64,000 nt of DNA from Streptoverticillium olivoreticuli subsp. olivoreticuli (GCF_003391135.1 NZ_CP031455.1:5006001-5070000), one strand, 5' to 3'; positions 8,393-17,811 are shown, numbered from the stretch's first letter. Program-made: numbers and translations. Notes: a model not told the origin generated them from the letters alone.

Positions 8393-9154
8393 TCACCGGA
8401 CCCGCCGCAGCCTCAGCGCGAAGAACCCCAGTCCCAGGCCCGTGAGCATCATCCCGGTCCCCAGCGGCAGCACTCGCATGACCCGGTCCCCGTAGCCGGT
8501 CGACTCCCCGCTCCGCCCGTCCGCCCCGGAGCCCCGCCCGTCGTCCGGCACGGTCCGCGCTCCCGGACGCCGTGGCCGTGCCACGTCCGCCCGTCCGCGC
8601 GCCGGCGCGGTCGCGGAAGCGGAAGGGGAGCCGCCGGGCACGGGCTCGCCGGACGCCGTCCCGTCGTCCGGTCCCTCCTCCCCGTCGTCCGAGGACGCTT
8701 CCGGCGCGGAGGGAGGCGGATCGGTGGCCCGGCCCGGATGCGTACGCCCCTCACCGGCGTCGCTGCCGGCGAGCCGGCCGTCACCACCCGGAGGGGCGGG
8801 CGAGGGGGTGGAGGGATAGGCGAACGGCGGTGAGGGCGCGAGGTTCGCCCTGCTGTGCGGCACGTTCGTGAACGCGCTGTGCGGGAGTTCCCCCTTGAAC
8901 GCACTGTGCGGGATCTCTCCGGTCACGCCGTGCGGGGCGCCGGGCGCTCTGCCGGTGGCTGTCGGTCCGGGCACCGGGGCGGGCAACAGGGAGGGACGGG
9001 CGGCGGGCGAGGCGGAGGGGCGTACAGGAGGTGGAGCGGGGCGTCCGGCGCACTGCGCGCCGGACGCCGGGCCTATGACCGCCGCCATGACGGCCGCCGC
9101 GACCGCCGCCGCGACCGAGGCGGCCCGGGAGGCCGTCCGTATTCCACCGTTCAC
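8393..9154 (-). CDS. secreted or membrane-anchored proline-rich surface protein
   Basis: I do not recognise a characterised family. The 253-residue product begins with a signal-peptide-like segment (RTASRAASVAAAVAAAVMAAV), has about 170 residues of Pro/Ala/Gly/Ser/Asp-rich low complexity, and ends with LPLGTGMMLTGLGLGFFALRLRRVR-type sequence: a membrane helix followed by basic residues. This resembles a sortase or cell-envelope anchor but is not a clean LPxTG or LAxTG. Residues about 80-105 carry three spaced PHS motifs, two of them PHSAF. The GTG start at 9154 has GGAGGG about eight bases upstream. The sequence fits an envelope-spanning stalk; function unknown. Confidence 0.65.
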   Translation of the reverse strand: MNGGIRTASRAASVAAAVAAAVMAAVIGPASGAQCAGRPAPPPVRPSASPAARPSLLPAPVPGPTATGRAPGAPHGVTGEIPHSAFKGELPHSAFTNVPHSRANLAPSPPFAYPSTPSPAPPGGDGRLAGSDAGEGRTHPGRATDPPPSAPEASSDDGEEGPDDGTASGEPVPGGSPSASATAPARGRADVARPRRPGARTVPDDGRGSGADGRSGESTGYGDRVMRVLPLGTGMMLTGLGLGFFALRLRRVR

Positions 9155-9372
9155 GCCGCCGCCCTCCGCCCGAGCCGCCGCCCCACGCCAACAGCCTCAC
9201 ACGCGCCCCGCAGTCCGGCGCGTACGAGCGGCCGAGTGGGTGACGGGCGGAGGTGGGCGGCGAAGTCCCGGGCGGCCGCGGGCTTCTCGGCCACGGACCA
9301 TGCGCGATCGGCATGTTTGCCACGGCCCTCGCGCTTGAATGCCGCAGGCTCAGGTCGTCGTGCGGCCGACCC

Positions 9373-10350
9373 TCATGTGGTCAGCAGCACCTTCCCGACG
9401 TGCGTGCTCTCCTCCAGGATGCGGTGCGCCTCGGCGGCCTCCCGGAGCGGCAGCGTGCGGTCGACCACGGGCCGTACGCGCCCTCCGGCGATCAGCGGCC
9501 AGACGTGTTCCCGTACGGCCGCGACGATCGCCGCCTTCTCCGCGAGCGGACGGCCCCGCAGCGACGTGCCCAGCACGGCGGCCCGCTTGGTGAGCAGCGC
9601 GCCGAGGTCCAACTCGGCCTTGCGGCCGCCCTGGAGGCCGATGATGACCAGCCGGCCGTTGACGGCGAGGGCGTCCACGTTGCGCGCGAGGTACTTCGCT
9701 CCGACGATGTCGAGGATGACGTCCGCGCCGACGCCACCGGTGACCTTGGCGAGCTCCTCGACGAAGTCCTGTTCGCGGTAGTCGATGAGGATGTCCGCGC
9801 CCAGCTCGCGGCAGCGCTCCAGCTTGTCGCGGCTGCCCGCGGTGACGGCGACGCGCGCGCCGACCGCCTTCGCCAGCTGCACGGCCATCGTCCCGATGCC
9901 GCTGCCGCCGCCGTGGACGAGCAGGGTCTCGCCGGGGCGCAGGTGCGCGACCATGAAGACGTTGGACCAGACCGTCGCGGTGACCTCGGGCAGCCCGGCC
10001 GCCGTGACCAGGTCCAGGCCCTCGGGCACGGGCAGCAACTGGCCGACCGGCACACAGACCTTCTCGGCGTACCCGCCGCCCGCCAGCAGCGCGCACACCT
10101 CGTCGCCGACCGCCCAGCCGCTCACGCCGGGGCCGAGCGCGGCGATCCGGCCGGAGCACTCCAGGCCGGGGTAGGGGGAGGCGCCGGGCGGCGGGTCGTA
10201 GAAGCCCTGCCGCTGCACGACGTCGGCGCGGTTGACGGCGCTGGCCACGACCTCGACCAGGACCTCTCCGCTGCCGGGAACGGGATCGGGGACCTCGGCC
10301 CAGACGAGGGCCTCGGGCCCGCCGGGCTGGGGGATGGTGATCGCATGCAT
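9373..10350 (-). CDS. NAD(P)H:quinone oxidoreductase, zeta-crystallin/PIG3-like MDR family
   Basis: A 325-residue zinc-free medium-chain dehydrogenase/reductase. It shows the GroES-like N-domain (VEVVASAVNRADVVQRQGFYDPPPGASPYPG), the PEVTATVWSNVF segment and the NAD(P)-binding VHGGGSGIGTMAVQLAK at about residue 146. Members reduce quinones with NAD(P)H in the cytoplasm. ATG 10350 was chosen because the family begins at MHAITI; sequence upstream in frame is unrelated shadow coding. It diverges from the potassium channel gene with only 42 bases between starts, so their promoters must overlap. Confidence 0.85.
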   Translation of the reverse strand: MHAITIPQPGGPEALVWAEVPDPVPGSGEVLVEVVASAVNRADVVQRQGFYDPPPGASPYPGLECSGRIAALGPGVSGWAVGDEVCALLAGGGYAEKVCVPVGQLLPVPEGLDLVTAAGLPEVTATVWSNVFMVAHLRPGETLLVHGGGSGIGTMAVQLAKAVGARVAVTAGSRDKLERCRELGADILIDYREQDFVEELAKVTGGVGADVILDIVGAKYLARNVDALAVNGRLVIIGLQGGRKAELDLGALLTKRAAVLGTSLRGRPLAEKAAIVAAVREHVWPLIAGGRVRPVVDRTLPLREAAEAHRILEESTHVGKVLLTT

Positions 10351-10392
10351 GCTCGCGAGGCTACTCCCGGGTCCCCCGGCCCATCCCGGAAC

Positions 10393-11529
10393 ATGGGGCG
10401 TATGGCAACAAACCCGGGGCGCCCGGACTCCCGAAAGACGCCCACCCGGCTCTCGCTCCTCCGCTCGCTGTGGCACCGCACCAGGAGCGAGGCCGAGGAC
10501 GACGCGGAGGCCGGGCGTTCCATCGTGATGCCGGTCCAGAAAGTGAGCGCCCCGCTGCGGCAGGTGCTGCGGCGGCTGATCATGGCGCTGGTCGTGCTCG
10601 GTGTCACGACGCTGCTGGTCTACGTCGACCGCGAGGGCTACCACGACAACGCCGACGGCACGGTCGGCTTCCTGGACTCCGCCTATTACGCGACCGTCAC
10701 CCTGTCGACGACGGGCTACGGCGACATCACGCCCGTGAGCGACGGGGCGCGGCTGATGAATATCTTCGTGGTCACGCCGTTGCGCGTGTTGTTCCTGATC
10801 ATTCTGGTCGGGACGACCCTGGAAGTCTTGACCGAACGGACGCGCCAGCAAGTGCGCATCCACCGCTGGAGGTCGCGGATGCGAGATCACACCGTCGTCG
10901 TCGGATACGGCACCAAGGGCCGCCACGCGATCGAGACCCTGGTCGGCCAGGGCAAGCCCAAGGACAAGATCGTGGTGGTCGACCCGCAGAAGAAGGTCGT
11001 GGACGCGGCGTCCAGCGACGGACTGGTGGGTGTCCTGGGCGACGCGACCCGTTCGGAGACCCTCCAGCGCGCCGAGCTGCCGCGGGCCTCGCAGGTCGTG
11101 ATCTGCACCGAACGGGACGACACCGCCGCCCTGGTCACCCTGACGGCGCGACAGCTCAACAAGCAGGCCACGATCGTGGTGGCCGTCCGGGAGGACGAGA
11201 ACGTGCCGCTGCTGCGGCAGAGCGGCGCCAACACGGTCGTGACCAGCTCCAGCTCGGCGGGCCGGCTGCTCGGCATGTCGATGATGAGCCCGAACGTCGG
11301 CACGGTCCTGGAGGACCTCCTGACGTACGGCAACGGCCTGGACGTCGTCGAACGCCCGGTCACCAAGCCCGAGGCGGGCCGCTCACCGCGCGACTGCGAG
11401 GACCTGGTGGTGGCGGTCGTACGCGGCCACCGGCTGCTCCACTTCACCGACCCGGAAGCGGCGACGCTCCACCTCGCGGACCGGGTGATCACCATCAAGC
11501 AGGCGGTGGCGCCGAGCGAGGCCGGCTGA
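10393..11529 (+). CDS. two-helix potassium channel with TrkA-N (RCK) domain
   Basis: A 378-residue potassium channel subunit, likely a tetramer. Two membrane helices (about 62-78 and 122-144) flank the pore loop with selectivity filter TTGYGD (106-111). A cytoplasmic TrkA-N/RCK domain begins near residue 165 with VVVGYGTKGRHAIETL, a nucleotide-binding Rossmann motif, as in MthK-type ligand-gated channels. The N-terminal 50 residues are charged and cytoplasmic. Starts at ATG 10393 or 10402 are both possible, with weak ribosome sites. It diverges closely from the quinone oxidoreductase, a possible redox link, though that is only positional. Confidence 0.9.
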   Translation: MGRMATNPGRPDSRKTPTRLSLLRSLWHRTRSEAEDDAEAGRSIVMPVQKVSAPLRQVLRRLIMALVVLGVTTLLVYVDREGYHDNADGTVGFLDSAYYATVTLSTTGYGDITPVSDGARLMNIFVVTPLRVLFLIILVGTTLEVLTERTRQQVRIHRWRSRMRDHTVVVGYGTKGRHAIETLVGQGKPKDKIVVVDPQKKVVDAASSDGLVGVLGDATRSETLQRAELPRASQVVICTERDDTAALVTLTARQLNKQATIVVAVREDENVPLLRQSGANTVVTSSSSAGRLLGMSMMSPNVGTVLEDLLTYGNGLDVVERPVTKPEAGRSPRDCEDLVVAVVRGHRLLHFTDPEAATLHLADRVITIKQAVAPSEAG

Positions 11530-11593
11530 GGCCCGCTCCCCGGGCGATCAGCGGGCTGCGGTCCGCCCCTGGGCGATCGGCGGCAGAGGTCCG

Positions 11594-13315
11594 TCAGACC
11601 GCCGCGGCCGATGCCCACGGAACGCCCAGCAGGCCGACCGTGTCGCCCTGCGCTGCGCCGCCGGGCGGAATGACGGCCAGCGCGTCCGCCGCCGCGAGGC
11701 CGCGCAGCATGGCGGGTCCGTGGAAGGCCAGAGGCCGTACGCGGTCGCCGGGCAGCCGCAGCACCGGCATCAGCCGGGTGTCCGTGGGATGCCCCTGTGC
11801 GGCCTCGGCGAGGGTGACCCGGGTGCGGGTCGGCGCCGGCCGGCCGGAGAGTGCGCGCAGCAGCGGCTCGGCGAGCGTCAGCAGGCCCGCGACGGCGGCC
11901 AGGGGGTTGCCGGGAAGGCCCACCAGATGGCGGCCCGGTGCGAGCCGGGCCAGCAGCATGGGGTGGCCCGGCCGTACGGCGACGCCGTCGACCAGCAGCT
12001 CGGCGCCGACGCGGCGCAGCGTGGGGTGCACGTGGTCGACGGGGCCGGAGGCGGTGCCGCCCGTGGTGAGCACCAGGTCGGCGTCCGACGCGGCGACGGC
12101 GTCGTGCAGGACGTCGGCGTCGTCGCCGAGGCGCCGGGTCGCGGTCACCTCGGCGCCGAGCGCGGCCAGCCAGGGGCCGAGCATGGGCCCGAGCGCGTCC
12201 CGGATCCGGCCGCCCTGGGGCAGGCCCTCCAGGAGCAGTTCGTCGCCGAGGACGAGGACTTCGACGCGGGGGCGGCGCGTGACGCGCAGCCGGTCGTAGC
12301 CCGCGGCGGCGGCCAGACCCGCCACGGCGGGGCTGACGGGTGTGCCCTCGGGCAGCAGGTGGTCGCCGCGGCGGCATTCCTGGCCGCGGGGGCGGATGTC
12401 CTGCCCATGGGTGACGCGGCGGGTGGCGTGCAGCTCGGCCTGGCCCGTCACGTCGCCATGCTCGCTGCGCAGCACGGCGGTGGCCCCCGGAGGGACGCGT
12501 GCGCCGGTCGCGATGCGGACGGCGTGGCCGTCGCGGAGCGGTGCGGAGCCGGAGTTGTCGTCCCCGGCCAGGACGTCGGCGTCGTCCTGGGGCGGCGGCA
12601 GCCGCCAGGGTCCGGGGCCGGAGACCGCCCAGCCGTCCATGGCGGAGGTGTCGAAGGACGGGAGGTCGGTGAGGGCGTCGAGGGGCTCCGCAAGCACCTG
12701 TCCCAGGGCGTCGGCGAGGGGGCGTTCCTCGGCGGGCAGCGGCTCACCGGCGCGCGCGGCGATGCTGTGGGCGCGTGGCCAGGGAGCGGCGGAGGGAGTC
12801 CGCGGGGACCGGTTGCCGGCCATGGCGGTGCCGGACGGGGAGCGGTGTGACGGGTGGGGGTGCGGCGAAGTGTCGCAGGGCTCGGGGGAGGGGGCGGCGC
12901 GCCCCGGGGAAGGTACGTCTTCGGAAGTCGGCTCCGGGCAGTCGCCGGAAGCGGAACGGTCGGGAGGGCGGGAAGCCGGGGAGCTCGAAGCGGAAGCGGA
13001 GGGACCGGGTTCGCCGAGGGGCACGTCGAAGGGGTCGTCGACGAACAGGAACTCGTACGCGTGCGCCGAGGCGCTGTTGCCGCGCTGACCATCCGCGGAA
13101 GTGACACCTCGCCCACCGCCGACCACGCCACTTCCCACCGGCATCTCACCGAAGGGGAAATATGCACCCGGAGCTTCGTCCCCAGGGAGATTCGCGGTCG
13201 ATCGCCCGACAGGGTCGTCGTCGTGACCACCGGTCCGTCGGTCACGGGCGAACAGTGCCAACGCCTCGTCGGCGGCCCGATCCAGCGCGGAATCCGCCGC
13301 TTCCTTGTCGGTCAT
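11594..13315 (-). CDS. moeA: molybdopterin molybdenumtransferase MoeA with long N-terminal extension
   Basis: MoeA inserts molybdate into adenylylated molybdopterin. The C-terminal about 385 residues show the family: RPLADALGQVLAEPLDALTDLPSFDTSAMDGWAV, VRIATGARVPPGATAV, VLVLGDEL, LTTGGTASGP and HLVGLPGNPLAAVAGLL. The first about 190 residues are an acidic, Ser/Pro-rich region without a recognised domain, much longer than usual (MoeA is about 400 residues; this is 573). ATG 13315 overlaps the TGA of the upstream MobA-like gene as ATGA, indicating translational coupling. A start nearer the MoeA core would need a strong internal site, which I do not see. Confidence 0.85.
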   Translation of the reverse strand: MTDKEAADSALDRAADEALALFARDRRTGGHDDDPVGRSTANLPGDEAPGAYFPFGEMPVGSGVVGGGRGVTSADGQRGNSASAHAYEFLFVDDPFDVPLGEPGPSASASSSPASRPPDRSASGDCPEPTSEDVPSPGRAAPSPEPCDTSPHPHPSHRSPSGTAMAGNRSPRTPSAAPWPRAHSIAARAGEPLPAEERPLADALGQVLAEPLDALTDLPSFDTSAMDGWAVSGPGPWRLPPPQDDADVLAGDDNSGSAPLRDGHAVRIATGARVPPGATAVLRSEHGDVTGQAELHATRRVTHGQDIRPRGQECRRGDHLLPEGTPVSPAVAGLAAAAGYDRLRVTRRPRVEVLVLGDELLLEGLPQGGRIRDALGPMLGPWLAALGAEVTATRRLGDDADVLHDAVAASDADLVLTTGGTASGPVDHVHPTLRRVGAELLVDGVAVRPGHPMLLARLAPGRHLVGLPGNPLAAVAGLLTLAEPLLRALSGRPAPTRTRVTLAEAAQGHPTDTRLMPVLRLPGDRVRPLAFHGPAMLRGLAAADALAVIPPGGAAQGDTVGLLGVPWASAAAV

Positions 13316-14250
13316 TCCGACTCTTCGGCCTTGTCGCCGGGCTGATGCCCCTGCCCGCCCGCGGCCTCGCCCTGCGCCGCCCCTGACCGGCCGGCCGGCG
13401 CGGTCCCTCCGGGGCCCTCCGCCTCCTCGGCCCAGCGCTGGGCCAGGCCGACCGCCTTCCGCGTGAGCTCGGCGACCGCTTCGGGGCCGCCGCCCCGCTG
13501 CGCGGCCGCGTAGCCGACCAGGAACGTCGTCAGAGGCGCCGCAGGGCGGGCCACACCGTGCGCGGCGTCGCGCGCGAGATCCAGAAGGGCGGTCGTGTCG
13601 ACATCGAGATCGATGCCGAGCTCGGCCTTGGCCGCGGTGATCCATTCATCCAGCACCCTCCCATCGTCCCTGATGCGCGCGCGGGCGGCGGCGACGTCCT
13701 CCCAGGTGTCACAGTCGAACGAGGCATCCGGGTGCGGAAGGCGGCCGAGCGACAGCTCCGCCGTGAGCAGCCGCAGCGGGAGACCGGACAGCGAACCGTA
13801 CTCGGTGGCCAGCAGCGCCAGTTCACGGCGGAGGGGCTCCGTGCGGTAGGCCGCGACCAGCGGCTGGTCACGGCCGCCGGGATCGGCGAGCAGCACCCCC
13901 TCCACCCCGGAGCCGCCGCGGACGACCTCGGCGAGCAGCGACCGTACGGTCTCGGCGCGCAGGAACGGCAGGTCCGCGGAGAGCACGAGCGTGGTCGCGG
14001 CAGCCGTGTGCCGGAGCCCGGCGGCGAGCGCGGCGAGCGGCCCACCGCCGGGAGGCTGCTCGCGGGCCCACCGCACGGCCCGTGCGGTGGGGCGGCGCGG
14101 CCCCACGACGACGGTGTCACCGGCGTCGGCACACGCGCCCAGGACCCGGTCCAGCAGCGTGCGGCCGCCCACGCTCAGGGCGGGCTTGTCCGCACCGCCC
14201 AGTCGGCCGGCCGCACCTCCGGCGAGCACCACGGCGTCATAAGGAGTCAC
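13312..14250 (-). CDS. MobA-like NTP transferase fused to a DUF6457-type tail
   Basis: A 312-residue protein. The N-terminal domain (about 1-200) is a MobA-like nucleotidyltransferase: LAGGAAGRLGGADKPAL, the GTP-binding loop, and SADLPFL. It would convert molybdopterin cofactor to the guanine dinucleotide form. The C-terminal about 95 residues (LDEWITAAKAELGIDLDVDTTALLDLARDAAHGVARPAAPLTTFLVGYAAAQ) match the DUF6457 domain, which occurs alone or fused to MobA in actinobacteria. GTG 14250 is followed directly by the Rossmann strand. It overlaps moeA by four bases, so both act in molybdenum cofactor synthesis. Confidence 0.8.
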   Translation of the reverse strand: MTPYDAVVLAGGAAGRLGGADKPALSVGGRTLLDRVLGACADAGDTVVVGPRRPTARAVRWAREQPPGGGPLAALAAGLRHTAAATTLVLSADLPFLRAETVRSLLAEVVRGGSGVEGVLLADPGGRDQPLVAAYRTEPLRRELALLATEYGSLSGLPLRLLTAELSLGRLPHPDASFDCDTWEDVAAARARIRDDGRVLDEWITAAKAELGIDLDVDTTALLDLARDAAHGVARPAAPLTTFLVGYAAAQRGGGPEAVAELTRKAVGLAQRWAEEAEGPGGTAPAGRSGAAQGEAAGGQGHQPGDKAEESE

Positions 14251-14288
14251 CCACCGAGTATGGCCGCTCGCGCGCTGCCGCCCGCCGT

Positions 14289-15617
14289 TCAGAGGGACCG
14301 CAGCAGCACCGCCGGGCGCTCGACGCAGTCGGCCACGTACCGCAGGAAGCCTCCCGCCGTGCCCCCGTCGCAGACCCGGTGGTCGAAGGTGAAGGACAGC
14401 TGCACCACCTGCCGCACCGCGAGCTCTCCCTCCCGCACCCACGGCTTCGGCGCTATCCGGCCCACACCGAGCATCGCCGCCTCCGGGTAGTTGATGATCG
14501 GCGTGGAGCCGTCGACGCCGAACACCCCGTAGTTGTTGAGCGTGAACGTACCTCCGGTCAGCTCCGCCGGGCTCAGTGTGCCCGCCCGCGCCGCCTCGGC
14601 GAGCCGGGCCATCTCCGTGGACAACGCGACGGCGTTGCGGGTGTGCGCGTCCCGCACGACGGGGACGGCGAGCCCGCGGGCGGTCTGCACGGCGAACCCC
14701 AGATGCACACCGGGCAGCCGCACGATCTCCTGGGCCCCGGTGTCCACGGTGGCGTTCAGCTCCGGATACTCCGCCAGTGCCGACGTGCAGATCCGGGCCA
14801 GCAGGGCGAGCAGCGAGACCTTGGGCCCCTCGCCCGCGTTCATCGCCCGGCGCGCGGCGAGCAGTTCGGTGGCATCGGCGTCCACCCAGCAGGTGGCGTC
14901 CGGGATCTCCCGGCGGCTCCTGGTGAGCTTCTCCGCGACCGCGCCGCGCACTCCACGCAGCGGTATGCGCTGCGCACCCGGCTCCCGGTGCCGTTCGGCC
15001 ACGGGGGATCCGGCATCCCGAAGGGCCGTCTCCCGCCCGCCCCGGGGCTCCGTCGCGGCGCGCTCGACGTCGGCCCGCAGGATCAGGCCGTCCGGCCCGC
15101 TGCCGCGCACCTGGGCGAGGTCCAGCCCCCGCTCACGCGCGATCCTCCGGACGAGCGGCGAGATCACCGCCCTGGCGGCCGGCGCGGGTTTCCCGGGCGC
15201 CACGGGTGCCGTCTCCGTCCGGGGCTTCCGCACATCCGCGACCGGCGTACGGAGACGGCGTCGCCGGGGCGCGGGGGCCTGGGTGCCGTAGCCGACCAGG
15301 ACGTTCCCCGAGCCGTCGGGCGTTCGGCCCCCGGCGGGCCCGTCGCCCTCGGCCGTTCTCATCGGCACCGGCTCGCCCACCGCCACCGTCAGCAGCGGTG
15401 CCCCCACCGGGAGCTCCGCTCCCTCCTCCCCGAACCTGGCCGTCACCACGCCCCCGTAGGGACACGGCACTTCGACCATCGCCTTGGCCGTCTCGACCTC
15501 GACCACCGGCTGGTCGACGGCGACCACGTCGCCCACGCTCACCAGCCAGCGGACGACCTCCGCCTCGGTGAGCCCCTCGCCCAGATCCGGCAGCCTGAAT
15601 TCGCGCACCACGGCCAT
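14289..15617 (-). CDS. bkdC: branched-chain 2-oxoacid dehydrogenase E2 (dihydrolipoamide acyltransferase)
   Basis: E2 core of the complex, 442 residues. Domains in order: one lipoyl domain (about 4-80, lipoylated Lys in ETAKAMVEV), a peripheral-subunit-binding domain (about 160-200, ISPLVRRIARERGLDLAQVRGSG), and the acyltransferase domain (about 220-440) with FDHRVCDGGTAGGF, containing the catalytic His. It transfers the acyl group from lipoyl to CoA, making isobutyryl-, isovaleryl- or 2-methylbutyryl-CoA. The ATG shares its A with the TGA of bkdB. No E3 gene is nearby. It is the last gene of bkdABC. Confidence 0.9.
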   Translation of the reverse strand: MAVVREFRLPDLGEGLTEAEVVRWLVSVGDVVAVDQPVVEVETAKAMVEVPCPYGGVVTARFGEEGAELPVGAPLLTVAVGEPVPMRTAEGDGPAGGRTPDGSGNVLVGYGTQAPAPRRRRLRTPVADVRKPRTETAPVAPGKPAPAARAVISPLVRRIARERGLDLAQVRGSGPDGLILRADVERAATEPRGGRETALRDAGSPVAERHREPGAQRIPLRGVRGAVAEKLTRSRREIPDATCWVDADATELLAARRAMNAGEGPKVSLLALLARICTSALAEYPELNATVDTGAQEIVRLPGVHLGFAVQTARGLAVPVVRDAHTRNAVALSTEMARLAEAARAGTLSPAELTGGTFTLNNYGVFGVDGSTPIINYPEAAMLGVGRIAPKPWVREGELAVRQVVQLSFTFDHRVCDGGTAGGFLRYVADCVERPAVLLRSL

Positions 15618-16663
15618 CAGCGCGCACCGCCCTCGTGCCCCGCGGACGTCCACTGCGACTCCCACTGCAAGCGCGCGACCGCGTCCAGCACCCGGTCCAC
15701 ACCGGGCAGATGGTGCTGCTCCAGCATCGGCGGCGGATAGGGGATGTCGAACCCGGCGACGCGCAGCACCGGCGCCTCCAGATGGTGGAAACACCGCTCC
15801 GTGACCCGCGCGGCGATCTCCCCGCCCGGACCGCCGAAACCGGCCGACTCGTGCACGACGACGGCCCTTCCGGTGCGCCGCACGGACGCGCAGACGGTCT
15901 CCTCGTCGAACGGCACCAGCGACCTGAGGTCGACGACTTCGAGATCCCACCCCTCCGCGACCGCCGCCTCGGCCGCCTCCATACAGACCGGCAGGGACGG
16001 CCCGTAGGTGATGAGCGTCGCGGACGAGCCGGGGCGCCGGACGACCGCGCGCCCGATGCCGGGCACCGTCTCGGGGTGCGCGGCGTCCCAGTGGTCCTTC
16101 GACCAGTACAGCCGCTTGGGCTCCAGGAAGATCACCGGGTCGTCGGAGGCGATCGCGGCGCGCAGCAGTCCGTACGCGTCGGCGACGGTCGCGGGGGCGA
16201 CCACGTGGAGACCCGGTGTGGCCATGTAATACGCCTCGGAGGAATCGCTGTGGTGCTCGACCCCGCCGATCCCGCCGCCGTACGGCACCCGCACCGTGAC
16301 CGGCATCGGCACGGCCCCGCGCGTGCGGTTCCGCATCCTGGAGACATGGCTGATCAGCTGCTCGAACGCGGGATAGGCGAAGGCGTCGAACTGCATCTCC
16401 ACCACCGGACGCAGCCCGTACATCGCCATCCCGACGGCCGCCCCGAGAATGCCCGCCTCGGCCAGCGGGGTGTCCGTGCAGCGGTCCTCGCCGAACTCCT
16501 TGGCCAGCCCGTCGGTGACCCGGAAGACGCCTCCCAGGGCGCCGACGTCCTCGCCGAGGACGTGGACGGACGGGTCGTCGGCCATGGCGTCACGCAGTGC
16601 CCGGCCCAGCGCCTGCGCCATGGTGGCGGGCTTGTGGCCGGACCTGACGGCCGCGGTGGTCAT
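15617..16663 (-). CDS. bkdB: branched-chain 2-oxoacid dehydrogenase E1 beta
   Basis: A 348-residue transketolase-type E1 beta subunit that pairs with E1 alpha to form the TPP active site. MAQALGRALRDAMADDPSVHVLGEDVGALGGVFRVTDGL and the potassium/TPP region YGGGIGGVEHHSDSSEAYY are typical, and the C-terminal transketolase domain starts near residue 205. ATG 16663 overlaps the bkdA stop (ATGA), with CAGGAAGGGG upstream. The operon order alpha-beta-E2 and one- to four-base overlaps indicate tight coupling and stoichiometric synthesis. Confidence 0.92.
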   Translation of the reverse strand: MTTAAVRSGHKPATMAQALGRALRDAMADDPSVHVLGEDVGALGGVFRVTDGLAKEFGEDRCTDTPLAEAGILGAAVGMAMYGLRPVVEMQFDAFAYPAFEQLISHVSRMRNRTRGAVPMPVTVRVPYGGGIGGVEHHSDSSEAYYMATPGLHVVAPATVADAYGLLRAAIASDDPVIFLEPKRLYWSKDHWDAAHPETVPGIGRAVVRRPGSSATLITYGPSLPVCMEAAEAAVAEGWDLEVVDLRSLVPFDEETVCASVRRTGRAVVVHESAGFGGPGGEIAARVTERCFHHLEAPVLRVAGFDIPYPPPMLEQHHLPGVDRVLDAVARLQWESQWTSAGHEGGAR

Positions 16664-17811
16664 CGCTGCGCCCCTTCCTGAGTGGCGGACTCCCCGGCGG
16701 CGGCGAGCTCGGCCCGCAACCGGTCGGCCTGCTCGCGCAGTTGGGCCGTCTGCTCGGCGTAGACATGGGTGAAAAGGTCCATGGGGTCCAGCGCGGGGTC
16801 CTGGTTCATCCGCTCGCGCAGATCGGCGGCCAGTCTCTCCGCGGCTTCCCGCTCCGCCCGCATTCCGGCCTCGTCGATCAGCTTCCGGCCGGTCAACTCC
16901 CGTTCCAGCAGGTCGATCGGATCGTGCGCGCGCCAGGCCTCGATCTCGGAGTCGGCGCGGTAGCGCGTGGCGTCGTCCGCGTTCGTATGGGCGTCGATGC
17001 GATAGGTGACGGCCTCGACCAGGGTGGGGCCCGCGCCGCCGCGGGCACGGCGGACGGCCTCGGAGAGGACCTCGTGGACCGCCGCGGCGTCATTGCCGTC
17101 GACCAGCCGGCCGGGCATGCCGTAGCCGACGGCCTTGTGCGCGAAGGAGGGTGCGGCGGTCTGCTTCGCCAGGGGCACCGAGATCGCGAAGCCGTTGTTC
17201 TGCACGAAGAAGACGACGGGTGCCTTCCAGACGGCGGCGAAGTTGAGGGCCTCGTGGAAGTCGCCCTCGCTGGTGCCGCCGTCACCGACCATGGCGAGCG
17301 CGACCACGTCGTCCCCCTTGAGCCGCGCGGCGTGCGCGAGCCCCACGGCATGCGGCAGCTGGGTGGCCAGCGGGGTGCACAGGGGCGCGATCCGGTGCTC
17401 GTGCGGGTCGTATCCGGTGTGCCAGTCGCCGCGCAGCAGCGTGAGCGCCTGCACGGGGTCGAGCCCGCGGACCACGGTCGCGAGGGTGTCGCGGTAGCTG
17501 GGGAAGAGCCAGTCGCGCTCCTCCAGGACCAGCCCGGCGGCGACCTGGCACGCCTCCTGTCCGGTGGACGAGGGATACACGGCCAGCCGGCCCTGCCGGG
17601 TGAGGGCGGTGGCCTGGCCGTTGTACCTCCGGCCGCGGACCAGCTGGCCGTACAGCCGCTTCAGCAGCGCGGGATCCAGCCCGGCCGCCGCGTCGGTGCC
17701 CAGCAGGCGGTACGGCTCCGCGTCGGGCAGCAGCGGCGCGGGGTCGGTGCGGGGCTGCCAGGCAGGGGGCGGGGCGGGTCGGTACGAGCCGGGCTGCTCC
17801 AGAACCGTCAT
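16660..17811 (-). CDS. bkdA: branched-chain 2-oxoacid dehydrogenase E1 alpha
   Basis: A 383-residue TPP-dependent E1 alpha subunit and first gene of bkdABC. The TPP motif appears as GDGGTSEGDFHEALNFAAVWKAPVVFFVQNNGFAIS, and the phosphorylation-loop region as YRIDAHTNADDATRYR. The N-terminus differs strongly from the paralogue at the left edge. AAGGAGG lies seven to eight bases before ATG 17811, an excellent ribosome site. The promoter region is shared with bkdR and contains a PaaR-like palindrome at 17878-17891. The products feed branched fatty acids and polyketide starter units. Confidence 0.92.
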   Translation of the reverse strand: MTVLEQPGSYRPAPPPAWQPRTDPAPLLPDAEPYRLLGTDAAAGLDPALLKRLYGQLVRGRRYNGQATALTRQGRLAVYPSSTGQEACQVAAGLVLEERDWLFPSYRDTLATVVRGLDPVQALTLLRGDWHTGYDPHEHRIAPLCTPLATQLPHAVGLAHAARLKGDDVVALAMVGDGGTSEGDFHEALNFAAVWKAPVVFFVQNNGFAISVPLAKQTAAPSFAHKAVGYGMPGRLVDGNDAAAVHEVLSEAVRRARGGAGPTLVEAVTYRIDAHTNADDATRYRADSEIEAWRAHDPIDLLERELTGRKLIDEAGMRAEREAAERLAADLRERMNQDPALDPMDLFTHVYAEQTAQLREQADRLRAELAAAGESATQEGAQR

